7,807 bases of DNA from JBCDBY01 sp039182715 (GTDB lineage: Bacteria; Planctomycetota; PLA2). Where the stretch lies: NCBI GenBank assembly GCA_039182715.1, contig JBCDBY010000223.1, positions 1 to 7,807 of the forward strand, given 5' to 3'. Shown here piece by piece: positions 5,148 to 7,807 of this stretch. The position numbers were made by a program, and so were the translations under genes. Position 1 is the first letter of the stretch. Each line of letters starts with the position of its first letter. Under the pieces are notes generated by a model. It was not told the DNA's origin. It was given only the letters and a program-made list of their open reading frames with translations, and ran no database searches.

Positions 5148-6286
5148 AGGCCCTCAGGTACCACGCCGAGCACCGTCACGCGACGTGGCTCGAGCTCTTC
5201 TTCGATCTCGTTTTCGTGGCGTGTATCGGCGTGGTCACGCATCATCTCGCGCACACCCACGACGGCCATCTCGACTGAAAATACGTCGGGCTCTATGTCG
5301 TCGAGTTCGTCCCGCTCTGGTGGATCTGGGCGACGCACACGCTCTTCGCCAACCGCTTCGACACCGACGACAAGGGACACCGGCTGGCGAGCTTGGCGAT
5401 CATGTTCCTCGTCGTGGCGATGGGCGGACTCCTCGGCACCGGCGCGGTCGGCACGATCGAGCGGTCGACGCTGTTCATCGGCTTCTACCTCGTCATCCGG
5501 CTGGTGCTTGCGGGCATGTTCCTCACCGCCGCCAAGGACCAGGAGGGCGCGGCCTACTACACGCGGGCGATGACGATCACGATCCTGCTGGGCGCCGGCA
5601 TCGCGGCCCTTTCGCTCGCCTTCGGCGGCATCGCGCGCCAGATCGTCTTTCTCGGCGGCATCGCGTTCGAGATGGTCGCGTCGGTAACCGTGTCCCATCG
5701 CGCCAAGGGCCTGTCCGTGCATCGCGAGCATCTGGTCGAGCGCGTCGGGCTGCTCGGCATCATCCTGCTGGGCGAGTCGATCATCAGCATGGTCGGCGGG
5801 CTGCGGGGCATGGAGTGGGACGGCCCCGCGGTGACCGCCGCGATCACCGGTTTCGTCATGCTCTGCGCGATCTGGTGGATCTACTTCGACAGCTTCGACT
5901 CGCTCGAAAAGGCGACGCGCCTCGAGCACGGCTTCGTGCTGCTCTACACGCAGGTGCTCTTCCTGCTCGGGCTGGGCGTGCTGGCGAACGTTGTCGGCCA
6001 CGCCATCCGGGGCAGTCTCGGCTACACCGACTTCTGCATCCTGCTGGTCGCCGGCATGAGCCTCTTCTACCTCGGCAAGCAGATCACCTACTACTCGGTC
6101 TTCCCGCCCTACCGCTTCAACATCGTCGTCAACTCGATGGTCTGCATCGGCGTGACGATCGCGGGCACGCTCACCGGCCGCATCGAGTACGCGCTCATCG
6201 CGGCGACGGCCGGCATGCTGTTCTACACCTGGTCGAACGTCCGCTGGACGCTCACCAAGGACGCGACGGCGTATCAGGAGGCGTGA
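5144..6286 (+). pseudogene. ltrA: LtrA-family membrane protein with in-frame TGA at codon 45
   Basis: A low-temperature-requirement A (LtrA) family integral membrane protein of 380 codons, near the usual family length. The family hallmark near the N-terminus, TWLELFFDLVFVA (residues 14-26), is present, as is HLVERVGLLGIILLGES around 197-212. About twelve hydrophobic segments follow one another, for example VGLYVVEFVPLWWIWATHT, LASLAIMFLVVAMGGLLG, AAITGFVMLCAIWWIYFDSF, and VLFLLGLGVLANVVGHAI. The frame is broken only by TGA at 5276-5278, between GHLD and KYVG; after it the same frame continues with clear family sequence (ANRFDTDDKGHR). The simplest origin is TGG to TGA in a tryptophan codon. 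Translation would give a 44-residue peptide; restarts at TTG 5393 or ATG 5402 would lose the signature segment. The start overlaps the mdaB stop. The family's biochemical role is unknown. Readthrough or a sequencing error cannot be excluded. Confidence 0.85.
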
Positions 6287-6325
6287 GGGGGCGACGCACG
6301 TCGTGATCCCGGGTAGAAAATCTGC

Positions 6326-6835
6326 ATGCACCGCCCCGAGTCTCACGAGTACGGCGCCTACTACGGCGGCTACATCGATCGCGTCCCCGACGGCGACATC
6401 CTCGCCACGCTCGCATCGCAGCGGGAGGAGTTTCTCTCCCTCGTTCGATCCGTGCCGGAGGAGCGCGGCGGTCACCGCTACGCGCCGGGCAAGTGGTCCA
6501 TCCGCGAGCTGTTGGGTCACCTCGTCGACACCGAGCGCGTGCTCGGCTATCGCGCGCTCGTGATCGCGCGCGGTGACGCGACGCCGCTCCCCGGATTCGA
6601 GCAGGACGACTACGTCGAGGGCGGCCACTTTGACCGCCGCACGATCGCCGATCTCGCGGACGAGTTCGAAGCGCTGCGCCGCTCGCACGAGATCCTGTTC
6701 ACCTCCTTCGACGACGAGGTGTGGGTGCGAAGCGGAACGGCGAGCGAGTCCCCGTTCTCGACGCGCGCGCTCGCCTGGATCATGGCGGGCCACGTGTTCC
6801 ACCACGCCGACATCCTCGCGGCGCGATACCTCTGA
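6326..6835 (+). CDS. DinB-family four-helix metalloprotein
   Basis: A 169-residue cytoplasmic protein of the DinB/YfiT-like superfamily (DinB_2 type), which forms four-helix bundles with a three-histidine metal site. The histidines are placed as expected: His65 in WSIRELLGHLVDTER (57-71), and His156 plus His160 in GHVFHHADIL (155-164), the HxxxH pair. The APGKWS motif ahead of the first His is also typical. Members include thiol-dependent transferases (bacillithiol, mycothiol) and many uncharacterised proteins, so the substrate is unknown. The gene starts 39 bp after ltrA; no good Shine-Dalgarno is seen, but TAGAAA (6314-6319) six bases before the ATG could be a -10 box for a leaderless message. 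This DinB is unrelated to DNA polymerase IV despite the name. Confidence 0.88.
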   Translation: MHRPESHEYGAYYGGYIDRVPDGDILATLASQREEFLSLVRSVPEERGGHRYAPGKWSIRELLGHLVDTERVLGYRALVIARGDATPLPGFEQDDYVEGGHFDRRTIADLADEFEALRRSHEILFTSFDDEVWVRSGTASESPFSTRALAWIMAGHVFHHADILAARYL

Positions 6836-6854
6836 CCGCGGAGCGACGCTCGCA

Positions 6855-6882
6855 TTGACCGTCCCGCGCCACCGTGGATGAT
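6855..6882 (+). promoter_or_regulatory. Putative promoter of second tetR
   Basis: TTGACC (6855-6860) and GATGAT (6877-6882) are 16 bp apart, putting transcription start only a few bases before ATG 6893. ATGAT (6878-6882) and ATCAT (6890-6894) form a short dyad that could be an operator, but arms of 5 bp are weak evidence. Confidence 0.35.
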
Positions 6883-6892
6883 GGTCGCGATC

Positions 6893-7456
6893 ATGCCGCG
6901 CAAGAGCCTCGCCGTCGAACGGAGGGCGCAGATCCTCGACGCCTTCACGCGCTGCGTGGCGACGCACGGGCTGGAGGGCACGTCGCTCGAGCAGATCGCG
7001 CGCGAGGCCGGCGTGAAACGGAGCATCCTGCGGCACTACGTCGGCAACCGCGAGGACCTCATCCACGCGCTCGCCGAGCGCGTCGCCGAGCGCTACCGGG
7101 CCCAGCTCGTGAGGCTCGCCGCGGCGACCTCGACGCGCACGCTGCTCGGCTACCTGTTTCCGACCGACCCGACCCCGCCGGCCGAGATGCTGGCGGTCGA
7201 AGCGCTCATCGCGACGTCGGACCAGCGGCCGCAGGTGCGCGATCGCATTCGCGCGCTCATCGACGAGACGGTCGAGGCCACGGTCGACGTACTTCGCCGC
7301 ACTCACCCCGACGCACCCTCGGGACGTCGCTGGACGGTCGCGGCCGGACTCGTCGCACTCTCCTTCAACCACGACTCGCTCTCCCCGCTGCAGCTGCCCG
7401 CCAAGCACGGGCGCGCCGCGCGCGCCAACGCGCGAGCTCTCCTGGATTCGCTCTAG
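6893..7456 (+). CDS. TetR/AcrR-family transcriptional regulator (second)
   Basis: A 187-residue TetR-type regulator from ATG 6893. The DNA-binding domain occupies about residues 9-56: RRAQILDAFTRCVATHGLEG, then SLEQIAREAGVKRSILRHYV and NREDL, with the HTH at about 31-50. The remainder is the variable effector and dimer domain. In-frame ATGs at 6878 and 6881 would add five or four residues; 6893 is preferred because the family core begins right after it and a TTGACC promoter lies just upstream. It is not closely similar to the TetR at 2543 and the 22-bp operator is absent here, so it has a different regulon. It begins 57 bp after the DinB gene, which might be its target. Its TAG stop is shared with the opposing gene inside CTAG. 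Confidence 0.9.
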   Translation: MPRKSLAVERRAQILDAFTRCVATHGLEGTSLEQIAREAGVKRSILRHYVGNREDLIHALAERVAERYRAQLVRLAAATSTRTLLGYLFPTDPTPPAEMLAVEALIATSDQRPQVRDRIRALIDETVEATVDVLRRTHPDAPSGRRWTVAAGLVALSFNHDSLSPLQLPAKHGRAARANARALLDSL

Positions 7457-7807
7457 TTGAGGACGTTCAGTTCGTCGACGTGAACGGCCTGTTTCGACTT
7501 CGGCTTCACCACCACCTTCGTGCGCGGATGCGAGATGTCCCCGGGCCCCGGAAGTCCATCGCCGTCCAGATCCGCGACGACGGTCAGGTAGTAGATGCCG
7601 GGATGCAGGTAGGTGAAGGTGAACGCGTCCTGGCTGCCGGCCAGCTCCGGGAACGAGAGTAGCGTGTCCAGCAGATCGGCTCGGACGTATCCGTGCTCGG
7701 CGAGGAACCGCCCATCCTTCTCCGTGAGCGCCTTCTGCGACAGGAACAGGAAGAGCTTCTTGCCGCGCGTCGCCGGCGTGCGCTTCACCGAGACCGCGAG
7801 CTGCGAC
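7453..7807 (-). CDS. Unknown protein with EF-hand-like DxDxDG loop (N-terminus beyond right edge)
   Basis: The frame is open from the TAG at 7453-7455 to the window edge, showing 117 residues; a GTG at 7788 is possible but the frame runs on upstream (SQLAVSV), so the start is probably outside. I do not recognise the family. The visible part has a helix-like segment (SQKALTEKDGRFLAEHGY), then alternating beta strands: AFTFTYLHPGIYYLTVVADL, and TKVVVKPKSKQAVHVDEL near the end. Between these strands sits DLDGDGLPGPGD (encoded at 7537-7572), with Asp at positions 1, 3, 5 and 12 and Gly at 6, matching the 12-residue calcium loop of EF-hand or dockerin modules. The arrangement G.YYLTVVADLDGDG resembles DUF2141-like or carboxypeptidase-regulatory-like beta-sandwich domains, which are usually exported. 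Localisation cannot be judged without the N-terminus. Confidence 0.7.
   Translation of the reverse strand, partial: SQLAVSVKRTPATRGKKLFLFLSQKALTEKDGRFLAEHGYVRADLLDTLLSFPELAGSQDAFTFTYLHPGIYYLTVVADLDGDGLPGPGDISHPRTKVVVKPKSKQAVHVDELNVLN

Noticed and set aside
5276..5278. Selenocysteine at the ltrA TGA
   Set aside because: LtrA proteins are not known selenoproteins, no SECIS-like hairpin is evident just downstream, and a Trp-to-stop change explains it more simply.
5126..7408. Very long open frame on the minus strand (about 760 codons) opposite ltrA, dinB and the second tetR
   Set aside because: Its translation is low-complexity and rich in Arg, Asp, Glu and Val with no recognisable domain, and it covers three plus-strand frames with clear family motifs. 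Long antisense frames are expected in high-GC DNA.

Overview
The window is a high-GC bacterial chromosome segment (roughly two thirds G+C by eye) packed with short, mostly single-domain genes. A probable lipoprotein with a lipobox and many short-spaced genes fit a Gram-negative bacterium, and TetR operators of this shape are common in Proteobacteria. The sequence alone does not settle the phylum (Proteobacteria, Myxococcota or a relative), and there is no rRNA or marker gene to decide it.

Layout, left to right. On the minus strand, 1-409 is the N-terminal part of an exported DUF1579/lipocalin-like protein that runs off the left edge. Upstream of it is an RhlE-type DEAD-box RNA helicase (494-1765). 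After a 174-bp divergent intergenic region, the plus strand carries a rhodanese-domain lipoprotein (1940-2503) and then a TetR regulator (2543-3097). The regulator's promoter contains a perfect 22-bp palindrome, and a 17/20 copy of this operator lies just before the next gene. That next gene is mdaB, a flavodoxin-fold NAD(P)H:quinone reductase, followed by ltrA, a polytopic membrane protein, with an ATGA overlap. This tetR-mdaB-ltrA block looks like a small regulon for quinone or electrophile stress.

The block is visibly broken in two places. First, mdaB is split by a complete 1400-bp IS3-family insertion sequence (3641-5040). The element has TG...CA ends, imperfect terminal inverted repeats, intact orfA and orfB with a DD(35)E triad, and an exact 4-bp target duplication, CGCT. 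Removing the element and one CGCT restores a 198-residue MdaB reading frame that aligns without gaps to E. coli MdaB around the junction. Second, ltrA has an in-frame TGA at codon 45 (5276-5278), while the rest of its 380-codon frame is intact.

Downstream on the plus strand are a DinB-family metalloprotein (6326-6835) and a second, unrelated TetR regulator (6893-7456). This second tetR ends tail to tail with a minus-strand gene of unknown function (7453-7807, cut by the right edge); the two genes share a CTAG that contains both stop codons. The unknown protein has a 12-residue DxDxDG...D loop like a calcium-binding loop.

I saw no CRISPR array, tRNA, rRNA, phage gene or recognisable defence system. 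The most informative signals are the reconstructable IS insertion, the nonsense codon in ltrA, the paired TetR operators and the possible -1 frameshift site in the transposase.
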